From NCBI GenBank assembly GCA_017464045.1, contig JAFUEG010000090.1, forward strand, positions 1 through 5,305: 5,305 nt of DNA, in the 5' to 3' direction. Each line of letters starts with the position of its first letter. The first letter of the stretch is position 1. Source of the DNA: Lachnospiraceae bacterium. Lineage in GTDB: Bacteria > Bacillota_A > Clostridia > Lachnospirales > Lachnospiraceae. Of this stretch, positions 1 to 5,305 are shown one piece after another. Under the pieces are notes generated by a model. The model was not told the origin of the DNA, did no database searches, and worked only from the letters and a program-made list of their open reading frames with translations. The translations under genes were made by a program, and so were the position numbers.

Positions 1-758
1 AGTGTGAGGAGCTTAAGACACCTGTTATAATTGGTGTCTCAGAAGGTGCCGGTAAGTATATGACAGGATTTAAGACAGTTGCAGCTATGGTTAAGGCTAT
101 GGATGAGTCACTTCGAATCACAGTTCCTGTAGCCCTTCATCTTGATCATGGTTCATACGAATGAGCTAAGGCTTGTATAGAGGCAGGATTTACTTCTATC
201 ATGTTTGATGGTTCATCACTCCCTCTTGAGGAGAATATTGCAAAGACTAAGGAACTTGTTGCTATCTGTAATGAAAAGGGAATTTCCCTTGAGGCAGAGG
301 TAGGCGGTATCGGCGGAGAAGAAGACGGTGTCGTTTCAACAGGTGAGTGTGCTGATCCTGAAGAGTGTAAGCAGATTAACGACTTAGGCGTTACAATGCT
401 TGCATGTGGTATCGGTAATATCCATGGTAAGTATCCTGAGAACTGGGCAGGCCTTCAGTTCAATGTGCTTGAGAGCATCAAAGCTGTTACAGGTAACACT
501 CCACTTGTACTTCATGGTGGTTCAGGTATACCTGATGAGCAGATTAAGAAAGCAATCTCTATGGGTGTTGCTAAGGTTAATGTAAATACTGAGTGTCAGC
601 TTGTATTTGCTGCCGCAACACGTAAGTACATAGAGGCTGGAAAGGATCTTGAAGGCAAGGGTTATGACCCACGTAAGCTTCTTGCTCCTGGTGCTCAGGC
701 AATCAGAGATGAGGTTAAGGATCGTGTAGCAGTATTTGGTTCAGCAGGCAAGGCTTAA
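1..758 (+). pseudogene. fba: Class II fructose-1,6-bisphosphate aldolase, 5' end outside the window, broken by an in-frame TGA
   Basis: This glycolytic enzyme interconverts fructose-1,6-bisphosphate with dihydroxyacetone phosphate and glyceraldehyde-3-phosphate in the cytoplasm, using a divalent metal. The frame is open from the left edge (codons start at position 3) to TAA at 756-758, giving about 251 codons of a family that is usually about 285-305 residues, so roughly 40-50 N-terminal residues lie upstream. Visible motifs are SEGAGKYM, HLDHG (138-152, catalytic Asp and a metal-binding His), EAEVGGIGGEEDG, NIHG (metal His at 423-425), LHGGSG (metal His at 513-515) and NVNTE (phosphate binding). 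The frame is interrupted by TGA at 162-164 (SYE-stop-AKACIEAGF). Homologues have an ordinary residue there, and GGA to TGA is a single change. An ATG at 201 opens the remaining 185 codons, but that product would lack HLDHG and could not be a working aldolase. The family is certain; whether the stop is real or a sequencing error is open. Confidence 0.9.
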
Positions 759-786
759 AATCCTATAACAACCAATTTAATTAATG

Positions 787-819
787 AAGTGCAGAGGTTG
801 AAAAATCTCTGCACTTTTT
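787..819 (+). terminator. Rho-independent terminator of the aldolase gene
   Basis: A perfect 10-bp stem pairs AAGTGCAGAG (787-796) with CTCTGCACTT (807-816). Three more pairs (G797-U806, U798-A805, U799-A804) close a GAAA tetraloop at 800-803. The stem runs directly into a U-tract at 815-819. It starts 28 bases after the aldolase stop codon, which places the aldolase at the end of its transcript. Confidence 0.92.
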
Positions 820-826
820 GTATAAT
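798..826 (+). promoter_or_regulatory. Sigma-A type promoter for the membrane protein gene pair, overlapping the terminator
   Basis: The -35 box is TTGAAA (798-803) and the -10 box is a perfect TATAAT (821-826), separated by 17 bases, with TG just before the -10 box. Transcription would start near 833 and give a short leader of about 34 nt. A GGGAGG ribosome binding site at 853-858 lies 8 bases before the ATG at 867. The -35 box is in the loop and inner stem of the preceding terminator. Confidence 0.75.
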
Positions 827-866
827 GAGCAATAATAACTTATGAAAAATTGGGGAGGATATCAGT

Positions 867-1727
867 ATGAATCAGAATAGCGGAAAAACAAAAGGAAATT
901 ATATTACGTATATTGTGATATTTGGCTTGGTGAGTATTTTACTTGTGGGATTTGGTATTGGCAATCTCATAAAACATAGAGATTATTTCTTTGGAGATGC
1001 AAAGGATTTTAATGAGCTTGTGAAAGAAGGATGGACGCCTAAAAAGGGTGAATATGTTCAGATTGGTGTAAATGTCTGTTTTGATTGGTATGCAGAAACA
1101 ACACAAAAAACTAATGGTATAACTACAAGTAAGCAAAAACATTGTCTGGTTTATGTTGATGATGGTAAAAATGGTGCTTTTGTATCGCTAACGGTCAAAG
1201 GAAAGAAAAATTTCCAAATGATTGATGAGATAATTGATAGTACATGGGACTATTTGCATGATGAAACGGAAACGATACAATTGCATACACCTGTTGTATT
1301 TGAAGGAAAGATAAAAAGTATAGGATCAAAAGTGGACGGATATTATGATGAAACCGTAGACTATTATTCTGATAATATGTTTTATGCATGGGGATATTTG
1401 CCGGAATGTTATGAAATTACTATAGATACAACTGATAACAAGCGTTCAACATTGTTTTATTATATAATAGGTTCACTCATTGTTGCTATGTTTATATACA
1501 TTGTTATATCCAGTGCTAAGAACTTAAAGGCTATGAAAACCGCTGAAAAGGCAGGATATGACAGCAATGCATTTATGCAGAACAGACAAAACAGCTTTGA
1601 TGAAACAGAATCCGGAAAAATATACGGCAATGATATAGTTGGTTACAGTAATGTTCCGGAAAATGATTACATAAATGATATAGTAAGTGGAAATCGAAAA
1701 GATGATGACGGAGGATTTAAATTGTAA
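867..1727 (+). CDS. Hypothetical membrane protein with two membrane segments, first of a paralogous pair
   Basis: I do not recognise this 286-residue protein as a named family. A short lysine-containing N-terminus precedes a hydrophobic segment (about 11-35), then a domain of about 160 residues, a second hydrophobic segment (about 196-216) and a hydrophilic tail (217-286). By the positive-inside rule both ends should be cytoplasmic and the 36-195 domain outside. There is no lipobox or sortase motif. Residues 51-75 (KKGEYVQIGV core), YVDDG (96-100) and the HDET plus LHTPVVFEGK block (131-148) recur in the next gene's product, so the two are paralogues. The start is supported by GGGAGG 8 bases upstream. 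Codon use looks more AT-rich (many AAA, ATA, GAA) than in the flanking housekeeping genes. The gene is first in a two-gene unit with its own promoter. Function is unknown; an envelope or sensory role would be a guess. Confidence 0.85.
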   Translation: MNQNSGKTKGNYITYIVIFGLVSILLVGFGIGNLIKHRDYFFGDAKDFNELVKEGWTPKKGEYVQIGVNVCFDWYAETTQKTNGITTSKQKHCLVYVDDGKNGAFVSLTVKGKKNFQMIDEIIDSTWDYLHDETETIQLHTPVVFEGKIKSIGSKVDGYYDETVDYYSDNMFYAWGYLPECYEITIDTTDNKRSTLFYYIIGSLIVAMFIYIVISSAKNLKAMKTAEKAGYDSNAFMQNRQNSFDETESGKIYGNDIVGYSNVPENDYINDIVSGNRKDDDGGFKL

Positions 1728-2704
1728 TGTATGGTACTGAGAGAACATCGGGGTCGGATTATGGCGTGATTACAGGAAAAAGAAAGAGTATTCTGAAAAA
1801 TGAAACATTAATTAAGATATTTGGAATATCACTCGTAATTCTTCTGGTTTCTTTCGTTATAAGCCTTTTGCGATATATAAGTATTTATAATCAGTCTAAT
1901 GACATAAATACTCTTGTAAAAAATGGTGAACTAAAAGAGGGAGAATATGTAAGTGTAGGAGTTTATGCTGCTTATGATTATTATTCAAGGCTGGTTGAAT
2001 ATTTTGATGACATAAATAGTGGTGAATTTACAAAGAAAAAGTATTATCCAATTGTTTTGGATGACGGAAGTATTATTTCAATTTCAGTAGCCGGAAATGA
2101 GGATATGAGAAAAATGTCCGAGATTTACCAGACGACACTTGATTGGATGTATGATGAAACCGGAACAAAATACTTACATACTCCTGTGATTTTTGAAGGA
2201 AAGCTCGTGGAAATTGAACCAAATACTAACCTTCGGAGATATTATGACGAGTTTATAAAAAGCCTGATGGAAACCTATGATGAGTCGGAACAACGACCAA
2301 ATGTTTATTATTTTGATATAGATACGAGTAGTGATAAATCGGATAATTTATGGGTTGTTATAGGACTTGGCGTGTTTTCTGTGCTTACCGGTATAGCTTT
2401 GATTAATACAATAAAACTAAAAAATTCTGAAAAGAAGAACAAGTTAAATTATGATAATAAAATTGAAAGATTGAGTAAAAACAGATATTTATTATATCGT
2501 GGTGATCAAAATAAAGATGATATTGACGATGACCGTGATGAAACGGATAACGGTGAAGAAATAAATAATGAAGTAGAAAAAATACAGGAAAAAGCTAAAG
2601 AAGAGCAGGAAGATAATATGGAAGAAAAATTTACCTATGCCCGATTTAAATATACAGAAAAGTATAATAGTAATAATAATGAAAGAGATAATACGTTTTT
2701 TTGA
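1727..2704 (+). CDS. Hypothetical membrane protein with two membrane segments and an acidic tail, second of a paralogous pair
   Basis: This 325-residue protein is also unrecognised. Its ATG overlaps the TAA of the previous gene by one base (TAATG), and a GGAGG at 1710-1714 lies 12 bases upstream, so translation is probably coupled. A basic N-terminus (KRKSILKN, 18-25) precedes a membrane segment at about 28-49. An outside domain follows at about 50-206 and a second membrane segment at about 207-228. The cytoplasmic tail of about 97 residues is basic at first, then strongly acidic (about 264-300, DDIDDDRDE then Glu/Lys-rich), possibly a short coiled coil. Shared with its neighbour are EGEYVSVGV (71-79), LDDG (111-114), YDET and LHTPVIFEGK (142-159), YYDE (172-175) and a DIDT strand before the second membrane segment. 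The two tails do not resemble each other. The gene ends TTT TTT TGA, an ordinary TGA stop. Co-translation suggests the two paralogues may form a heteromeric complex (inference). Confidence 0.85.
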   Translation: MYGTERTSGSDYGVITGKRKSILKNETLIKIFGISLVILLVSFVISLLRYISIYNQSNDINTLVKNGELKEGEYVSVGVYAAYDYYSRLVEYFDDINSGEFTKKKYYPIVLDDGSIISISVAGNEDMRKMSEIYQTTLDWMYDETGTKYLHTPVIFEGKLVEIEPNTNLRRYYDEFIKSLMETYDESEQRPNVYYFDIDTSSDKSDNLWVVIGLGVFSVLTGIALINTIKLKNSEKKNKLNYDNKIERLSKNRYLLYRGDQNKDDIDDDRDETDNGEEINNEVEKIQEKAKEEQEDNMEEKFTYARFKYTEKYNSNNNERDNTFF

Positions 2705-2755
2705 TACTGTAAGCTTTATTACTGTAAATGTTTATTATTAAAATAATTTAAAATT

Positions 2756-2810
2756 AAATAATAAAAAAAATAAAAAAGTTCTTGCATTATGATTTCACAT
2801 GTTATATAAT
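2756..2810 (+). promoter_or_regulatory. S10 operon promoter with an upstream A-tract element
   Basis: The -35 box is TTGCAT (2782-2787) and the -10 box is a perfect TATAAT (2805-2810), separated by 17 bases. Immediately upstream, 2756-2778 is almost entirely A with a few T, as in UP elements that bind the RNA polymerase alpha subunit at ribosomal promoters. The predicted start is near 2817, about 240 nt before rpsJ. The rest of the gap after the previous gene (2705-2755) is AT-rich and shows no convincing terminator. Confidence 0.82.
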
Positions 2811-2816
2811 GGCTAT

Positions 2817-3057
2817 TGCTGTGACATTGATAGCGTTGAAGCGGAGGTTGCCGCTTAAGCAAATAAGCGGGTTTTTCGTGGAGCGAATGTCAATTAATAA
2901 TAACTGGCGACAAGTCACTGTACTTAATAACCATCTGCCAAGGGGGCAGAGATGACGTGTGAAATCGTAATGAAGAAATTTATGACACACACGGGAAAGT
3001 TGTACAGTCACCGCTTGTCGTACTGAAACAAAGTGCGAAAAGGAGGCGGCTTTTTTT
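2817..3057 (+). promoter_or_regulatory. Long structured 5' leader of the S10 operon, candidate cis-regulatory RNA
   Basis: About 240 nt lie between the predicted transcription start and the rpsJ ATG, with no plausible gene inside. The 5' domain is closed by TGACATT (2822-2828) with AATGTCA (2886-2892) and contains the AAGCGG/CCGCTT switch described separately. The 3' domain is closed by CGACAAG (2908-2914) with CTTGTCG (3014-3020) and CTGTAC (2918-2923) with GTACAG (3002-3007). It encloses hairpins TCTGCC/GGCAGA (2934-2939 with 2945-2950) and CGTGTG/CACACG (2956-2961 with 2988-2993), giving a three-way junction. The rpsJ ribosome binding site (AAGGAGG, 3040-3046) lies downstream of this domain. 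S10 operon leaders in E. coli bind L4 for autoregulation; whether this unlike leader binds a ribosomal protein is not known from the sequence. All pairings were found by eye. Confidence 0.65.
2839..2876 (+). terminator. Possible attenuator: terminator-like hairpin with a competing upstream hairpin
   Basis: CCGCTT (2851-2856) can pair with AAGCGG downstream (2865-2870), forming a 6-7 bp hairpin followed by GTTTTT (2871-2876), which looks like a weak intrinsic terminator. The same CCGCTT can pair with an identical AAGCGG upstream (2839-2844) around the loop AGGTTG, which would prevent the terminator. The two states exclude each other. The stem is short and the U-tract only five bases, so real termination is uncertain. 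Confidence 0.4.
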
Positions 3058-3369
3058 ATGGCAAGTCAAATTATGAGAATCACATTGAAGGCATATGATC
3101 ACAAGTTAATTGATCAGGCAGCTAAGCAAATCATTGAAACTGTAAAGAGTACAGGAGCAAAGGTAAGCGGACCTGTTCCAATGCCTACTAAGGTTGAGAA
3201 GATCACAATCTTAAGAGCTGTTCATAAGTATAAGGATTCAAGAGAACAGTTCGAGCAGAGAACTCACAAGAGACTCATCGACGTTATATCACCATCACAG
3301 AAGACTATCGATGCTCTTCAGAAGATGGATATGTCAGCTGGCGTATACGTAGACGTTAAGATGAAGTAA
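3058..3369 (+). CDS. rpsJ: 30S ribosomal protein S10 (NusE)
   Basis: S10 is a small-subunit protein of the 30S head. The same protein, as NusE, pairs with NusB in transcription antitermination complexes, and it links to NusG in transcription-translation coupling. The 103-residue product has the usual family length (about 102-104). Diagnostic segments are [14 protein letters not shown] near the N-terminus, VSGPVPMPT (36-44) and [20 protein letters not shown] (56-75), which includes the long loop that reaches into the ribosome. The start is set by AAGGAGG at 3040-3046, 11 bases upstream, and by the family N-terminus. It is the first gene of the S10 operon and follows a structured leader of about 240 nt. 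Seven T residues lie directly before the ATG. No promoter was seen between it and the downstream genes, so it is probably co-transcribed with rplC onwards. Confidence 0.98.
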   Translation: MASQIMRITLKAYDHKLIDQAAKQIIETVKSTGAKVSGPVPMPTKVEKITILRAVHKYKDSREQFEQRTHKRLIDVISPSQKTIDALQKMDMSAGVYVDVKMK

Positions 3370-3398
3370 TCAGAAACAAAAAAGTTATGCAGTAAATA

Positions 3399-3478
3399 CC
3401 TAATTACATCCTATGAAATAAGAAAGGATGAATTTAGTATGATTGCTTCGGCAATCCGCTGTGAATTAAATTAGGAGG
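3399..3478 (+). promoter_or_regulatory. Three-way-junction RNA in the rpsJ-rplC gap that pairs with the rplC ribosome binding site
   Basis: The 118-nt gap is long for this operon. CCTAATT (3399-3405) is perfectly complementary to AATTAGG (3469-3475), whose last bases are the first GG of the rplC GGAGG (3474-3478). Between these arms lie CATCCT/AGGATG (3407-3412 with 3425-3430) and GATTGC/GCAATC with a UUCG tetraloop (3441-3456). Alternatively, the first hairpin can extend (CTAA 3400-3403 with TTAG 3434-3437), freeing the ribosome binding site. No U-tract follows, so this is not an intrinsic terminator. A role in controlling rplC translation or RNA processing is inference. Confidence 0.55.
3439..3474 (+). 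CDS. Possible 11-codon upstream ORF before rplC
   Basis: ATG at 3439 opens a short frame encoding [11 protein letters not shown] and ending TAG at 3472-3474, so its stop codon touches the rplC GGAGG. An AAAGGA at 3423-3428 lies 10 bases before the ATG. A ribosome on this frame would melt the UUCG hairpin and the arm that covers the rplC ribosome binding site. A frame this short can arise by chance, and nothing in the peptide is recognisable. Confidence 0.2.
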   Translation: MIASAIRCELN

Positions 3479-3487
3479 AAATTTAAA

Positions 3488-4174
3488 ATGAAGAAAGCTA
3501 TTTTAGCAACAAAAGTCGGAATGACTCAAATCTTCAACGAAGATGGTGTATTAACACCGGTAACAGTATTAGAGGCCGGACCATGTGTTGTAACTCAGGT
3601 GAAAACAGTTGATAATGACGGTTACGATGCAATTCAGGTAGGTTTTGGCGAAAAGAAGGAAAAAGTAGTTACAAAGGATGTTTCAGGAAAGAAAGTTATC
3701 AGAAACCCACATGGTGCTGGTAAGGCTGAAGTTGGACATTTCAAGAAAGCAGGAACTACACCTAAGAAATTCGTAAGAGAATTCAGAGTAGAGAATGCAG
3801 CTGATTATACCGCAGGTGAGAGTGTAATAAAGGCTGACATCTTCGCAGAGGGTGATAAGGTTGATGTAACTGCTAAGTCAAAGGGTAAAGGATATGCAGG
3901 TGGTATCAAGAGATACGGAATGCGTTCAGGCCCTTCAGCTCATGGTTCAAAGTACCATCGTCATGCTGGTTCAAATGGTTCTGCAACTACTCCGGGTAGA
4001 GTATTCAAGGGTAAGAAGATGCCTGGACATATGGGTAACGTAAGAGTTACAGTACAGAATCTTGAGATAGTTAAGATAGATGTTGAGAACAATGTAATTT
4101 TGGTAAAGGGTGCCGTTCCTGGACCAAAGAAATCATTAGTAATGATTAAGGAAACAGTAAAGGTTGGCAAATAA
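3488..4174 (+). CDS. rplC: 50S ribosomal protein L3
   Basis: L3 binds 23S rRNA early in large-subunit assembly and sends a long loop toward the peptidyl transferase centre. The product has 228 residues, longer than the usual roughly 209. Diagnostic parts are the N-terminus ([12 protein letters not shown], 5-16), VSKGKG-like [20 protein letters not shown] (129-148), SHGS-type AHGSKYHRH (151-159) and the central-loop region [17 protein letters not shown] (167-183). The extra length sits mainly at about residues 62-80, a lysine- and glycine-rich stretch before [13 protein letters not shown] that has no counterpart in the B. subtilis protein as I recall it. The Gln that PrmB methylates in E. coli L3 is not conserved here (SATTPG replaces GQNQTPG). 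The start is set by GGAGG at 3474-3478, 9 bases upstream. It is the second gene of the S10 operon and is preceded by a structured gap. Confidence 0.97.
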   Translation: MKKAILATKVGMTQIFNEDGVLTPVTVLEAGPCVVTQVKTVDNDGYDAIQVGFGEKKEKVVTKDVSGKKVIRNPHGAGKAEVGHFKKAGTTPKKFVREFRVENAADYTAGESVIKADIFAEGDKVDVTAKSKGKGYAGGIKRYGMRSGPSAHGSKYHRHAGSNGSATTPGRVFKGKKMPGHMGNVRVTVQNLEIVKIDVENNVILVKGAVPGPKKSLVMIKETVKVGK

Positions 4175-4203
4175 GCCGGTCTTTAAGGAAGGAGGAACAT
4201 TAG

Positions 4204-4824
4204 ATGGCAACAGTAGCAGTTTATAACATCGAAGGTAAAGAAGTTGATAAGCTTGAGCTTAATGATAACGTGTTCGGTGTTGAAATAAATGAAACTTTAT
4301 TACACAAGGCAGTTGTTACACAGTTAGCAAACAGCCGTCAGGGAACACAGAGTGCTAAGACTCGTTCAGAGGTTTCCGGTGGTGGTAGAAAGCCTTGGAG
4401 ACAGAAGGGAACAGGTCATGCAAGACAGGGTTCCATCAGAGCTCCACAGTGGGCAGGCGGTGGTGTTGTATTTGCACCAAAGCCAAGAGATTACTCTAAG
4501 AAGATGAATAAGAGAGAAAAGCAGATAGCTATCAAGTCAGCTCTTACTTCAAAGGTAAATGATGAGAAGTTCATCGTAGTAGATGAGTTTAACTTAGATG
4601 AGATTAAGACTTCTAACTTCGTTAAGATTTTAGATGCACTTAAGGCTCCAAAGGCGCTTGTAGTTACTAAGGATAAGGATGAGAAGGTTGTTCTTTCAGC
4701 CAGAAACATCCCAACAGTAAAGACTACAATGTCAGCATCAATCAACGTATACGACATTCTTAACTATGATTCACTTGTAATCACTAAGGATGCAGTAGCA
4801 GCAATCGAGGAGGTGTATGCATAA
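4204..4824 (+). CDS. rplD: 50S ribosomal protein L4
   Basis: L4 is a primary 23S rRNA-binding protein whose long loop lines the peptide exit tunnel beside L22. The 206 residues match the family length (about 201-207). The tunnel loop is intact: [19 protein letters not shown] (59-77), then [19 protein letters not shown] (79-97). Changes in this loop are a known route to macrolide resistance, and no deletion is apparent. AAGGAGG at 4189-4195 lies 8 bases before the ATG; the gap after rplC is 29 bases. Its TAA overlaps the rplW ATG by one base. In E. coli L4 represses its own operon by binding the S10 leader; whether that applies to the unlike leader here cannot be seen from the sequence. Confidence 0.98.
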   Translation: MATVAVYNIEGKEVDKLELNDNVFGVEINETLLHKAVVTQLANSRQGTQSAKTRSEVSGGGRKPWRQKGTGHARQGSIRAPQWAGGGVVFAPKPRDYSKKMNKREKQIAIKSALTSKVNDEKFIVVDEFNLDEIKTSNFVKILDALKAPKALVVTKDKDEKVVLSARNIPTVKTTMSASINVYDILNYDSLVITKDAVAAIEEVYA

Positions 4825-5123
4825 TGGCAGATATCAAATATTATGACGTAATACTTAAGCCTGTACTTACAGAGAAGAGTATGAATGCAATGGCAGAGAA
4901 GAAATACACTTTCCTTGTACATCCTGAGGCAACTAAGAGCCAGGTTAAGGAAGCTGTTGAAAAGATGTTTGAAGGAACTAAGGTTGCAAAGGTTAACACT
5001 ATGAACTATGACGGTAAGACTAAGAGACGTGGAATGACCTACGGCAAGACTGCCAAGACTAAGAAGGCAGTAGTTCAGCTTACAGCTGAGAGCGCAGATA
5101 TCGAGCTCTTCGAGGGACTGTAA
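4824..5123 (+). CDS. rplW: 50S ribosomal protein L23
   Basis: L23 sits at the mouth of the peptide exit tunnel, where trigger factor and the signal recognition particle dock. The 99 residues are typical of bacterial L23 (about 95-100). Diagnostic parts are [11 protein letters not shown] (9-19), whose Glu17 corresponds to the trigger-factor contact Glu of E. coli L23, then [20 protein letters not shown] (27-46), and the basic loop [20 protein letters not shown] (62-81) that reaches into the ribosome. The start overlaps the rplD stop (TAATG), with GAGGAGGTG at 4807-4815 inside rplD serving as the ribosome binding site, so translation is coupled to L4. A 63-base gap follows before rplB; it holds only weak hairpins such as ACGC/GCGT (5138-5141 with 5148-5151). 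Confidence 0.97.
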   Translation: MADIKYYDVILKPVLTEKSMNAMAEKKYTFLVHPEATKSQVKEAVEKMFEGTKVAKVNTMNYDGKTKRRGMTYGKTAKTKKAVVQLTAESADIELFEGL

Positions 5124-5186
5124 GAAGTATGATTTATACGCAGTAAAGCGTGATAATAAAACGTATGTATCGAAAGGAGAAATAAA

Positions 5187-5305
5187 ATGGGAATTAAGAC
5201 ATATAACCCATATACACCTTCAAGAAGGAATATGACCGGTCTTGATTTTGAGGAGATCACAACAAGCACTCCTGAGAAATCACTCCTTGCTAAGAAGAAA
5301 AAGAC
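5187..5305 (+). CDS. rplB: 50S ribosomal protein L2, 5' end only
   Basis: L2 is a universal large-subunit protein needed for subunit association and peptidyl transferase activity. Only the first 39 codons (plus two bases) are in the window; the family is about 275 residues, so most lies beyond the right edge. The N-terminus begins [18 protein letters not shown] and continues through [15 protein letters not shown] to a run of lysines, which matches the L2 start very closely. AGGAG at 5175-5179 lies 7 bases before the ATG. The frame is intact to the edge. It is the expected fifth gene of the S10 operon. Confidence 0.96.
   Translation, partial: MGIKTYNPYTPSRRNMTGLDFEEITTSTPEKSLLAKKKK

Noticed and set aside
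162..164. TGA read as an amino acid through an altered genetic code
   Set aside because: All tryptophans seen in intact genes use TGG, glycines use GGN, and the gene ending at 2704 uses TGA as its stop. A single TGA in one gene does not support recoding.
162..190. TGA as selenocysteine with a SECIS element
   Set aside because: Only a 4-bp hairpin (GCTT 171-174 with AGGC 181-184) lies downstream, with the wrong spacing, and aldolases are not known selenoproteins.
400..585. 61-codon frame inside the aldolase gene
   Set aside because: It is an out-of-frame shadow of clearly conserved aldolase sequence, with no ribosome binding site or recognisable product.
201..758. A separate functional gene starting at ATG 201
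   Set aside because: It starts inside the aldolase barrel, lacks the HLDHG metal-binding motif and has only a weak AGGA 12 bases upstream. It is the 3' part of the interrupted gene.
2731..2765. AT-only hairpin TTTATTATT/AATAATAAA as terminator of the membrane gene pair
   Set aside because: The stem has no GC pairs and is followed by A rather than T on the + strand, so it lacks the form of an intrinsic terminator. The transcript end of the pair is unclear.
2802..3011. 69-codon frame on the minus strand across the S10 leader
   Set aside because: It covers the predicted promoter and leader RNA, and its product resembles nothing. It is explained by the complementary sequences of the leader.
5124..5186. 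Regulatory structure in the rplW-rplB gap
   Set aside because: Only 4-5 bp pairings (ACGC/GCGT, ATACG/CGTAT) are visible, which is no more than expected by chance in 63 bases.
1..5305. Mobile element, CRISPR array, tRNA or phage gene
   Set aside because: I saw no transposase, inverted terminal repeats, spaced direct repeats or tRNA-like cloverleaf on either strand.

Overview
The window looks like chromosomal DNA from a low-GC Gram-positive bacterium of class Clostridia, probably a Lachnospiraceae-type gut or rumen anaerobe. This is inferred from the protein sequences (a Firmicutes-type class II aldolase and clostridial-looking S10, L3, L4, L23 and L2), strong AGGAGG ribosome binding sites, AT-rich intergenic DNA and consensus sigma-A promoters. 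No taxonomic search was possible. Every gene lies on the + strand.

Region 1 (1-758) is the 3' part of a class II fructose-1,6-bisphosphate aldolase gene. Its reading frame is open from the left edge but is broken by one in-frame TGA at 162-164, right after the metal-binding HLDHG motif. A strong intrinsic terminator follows (787-819). The -35 box of a good promoter sits in the loop of that terminator, and its TATAAT box follows the U-tract.

Region 2 (867-2704) holds two genes whose stop and start codons overlap. They encode unrecognised paralogous membrane proteins, each with two membrane segments, an extracytoplasmic domain of about 160 residues and a charged cytoplasmic tail. They share a clear LHTPVxFEGK signature. 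Their function is unknown.

Region 3 (2705-3057) is non-coding. It has an A-rich stretch, a consensus promoter and a predicted leader of about 240 nt that can fold extensively. The leader has competing AAGCGG/CCGCTT pairings, one of which makes a terminator-like hairpin, and a second domain that looks like a three-way junction. This is a candidate cis-regulatory RNA for the ribosomal protein operon.

Region 4 (3058-5305) is the start of the S10 operon in its standard order: rpsJ, rplC, rplD, rplW, rplB (cut by the window edge). rplD and rplW overlap by one base. The 118-nt rpsJ-rplC gap is unusually structured: it can fold into a second three-way junction that pairs with part of the rplC ribosome binding site, and it contains a possible 11-codon ORF ending at that site.

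The best candidates for undescribed biology are the two RNA structures in the S10 operon and the paralogous membrane protein pair. The aldolase stop codon is either a sequence error or a real inactivating mutation.
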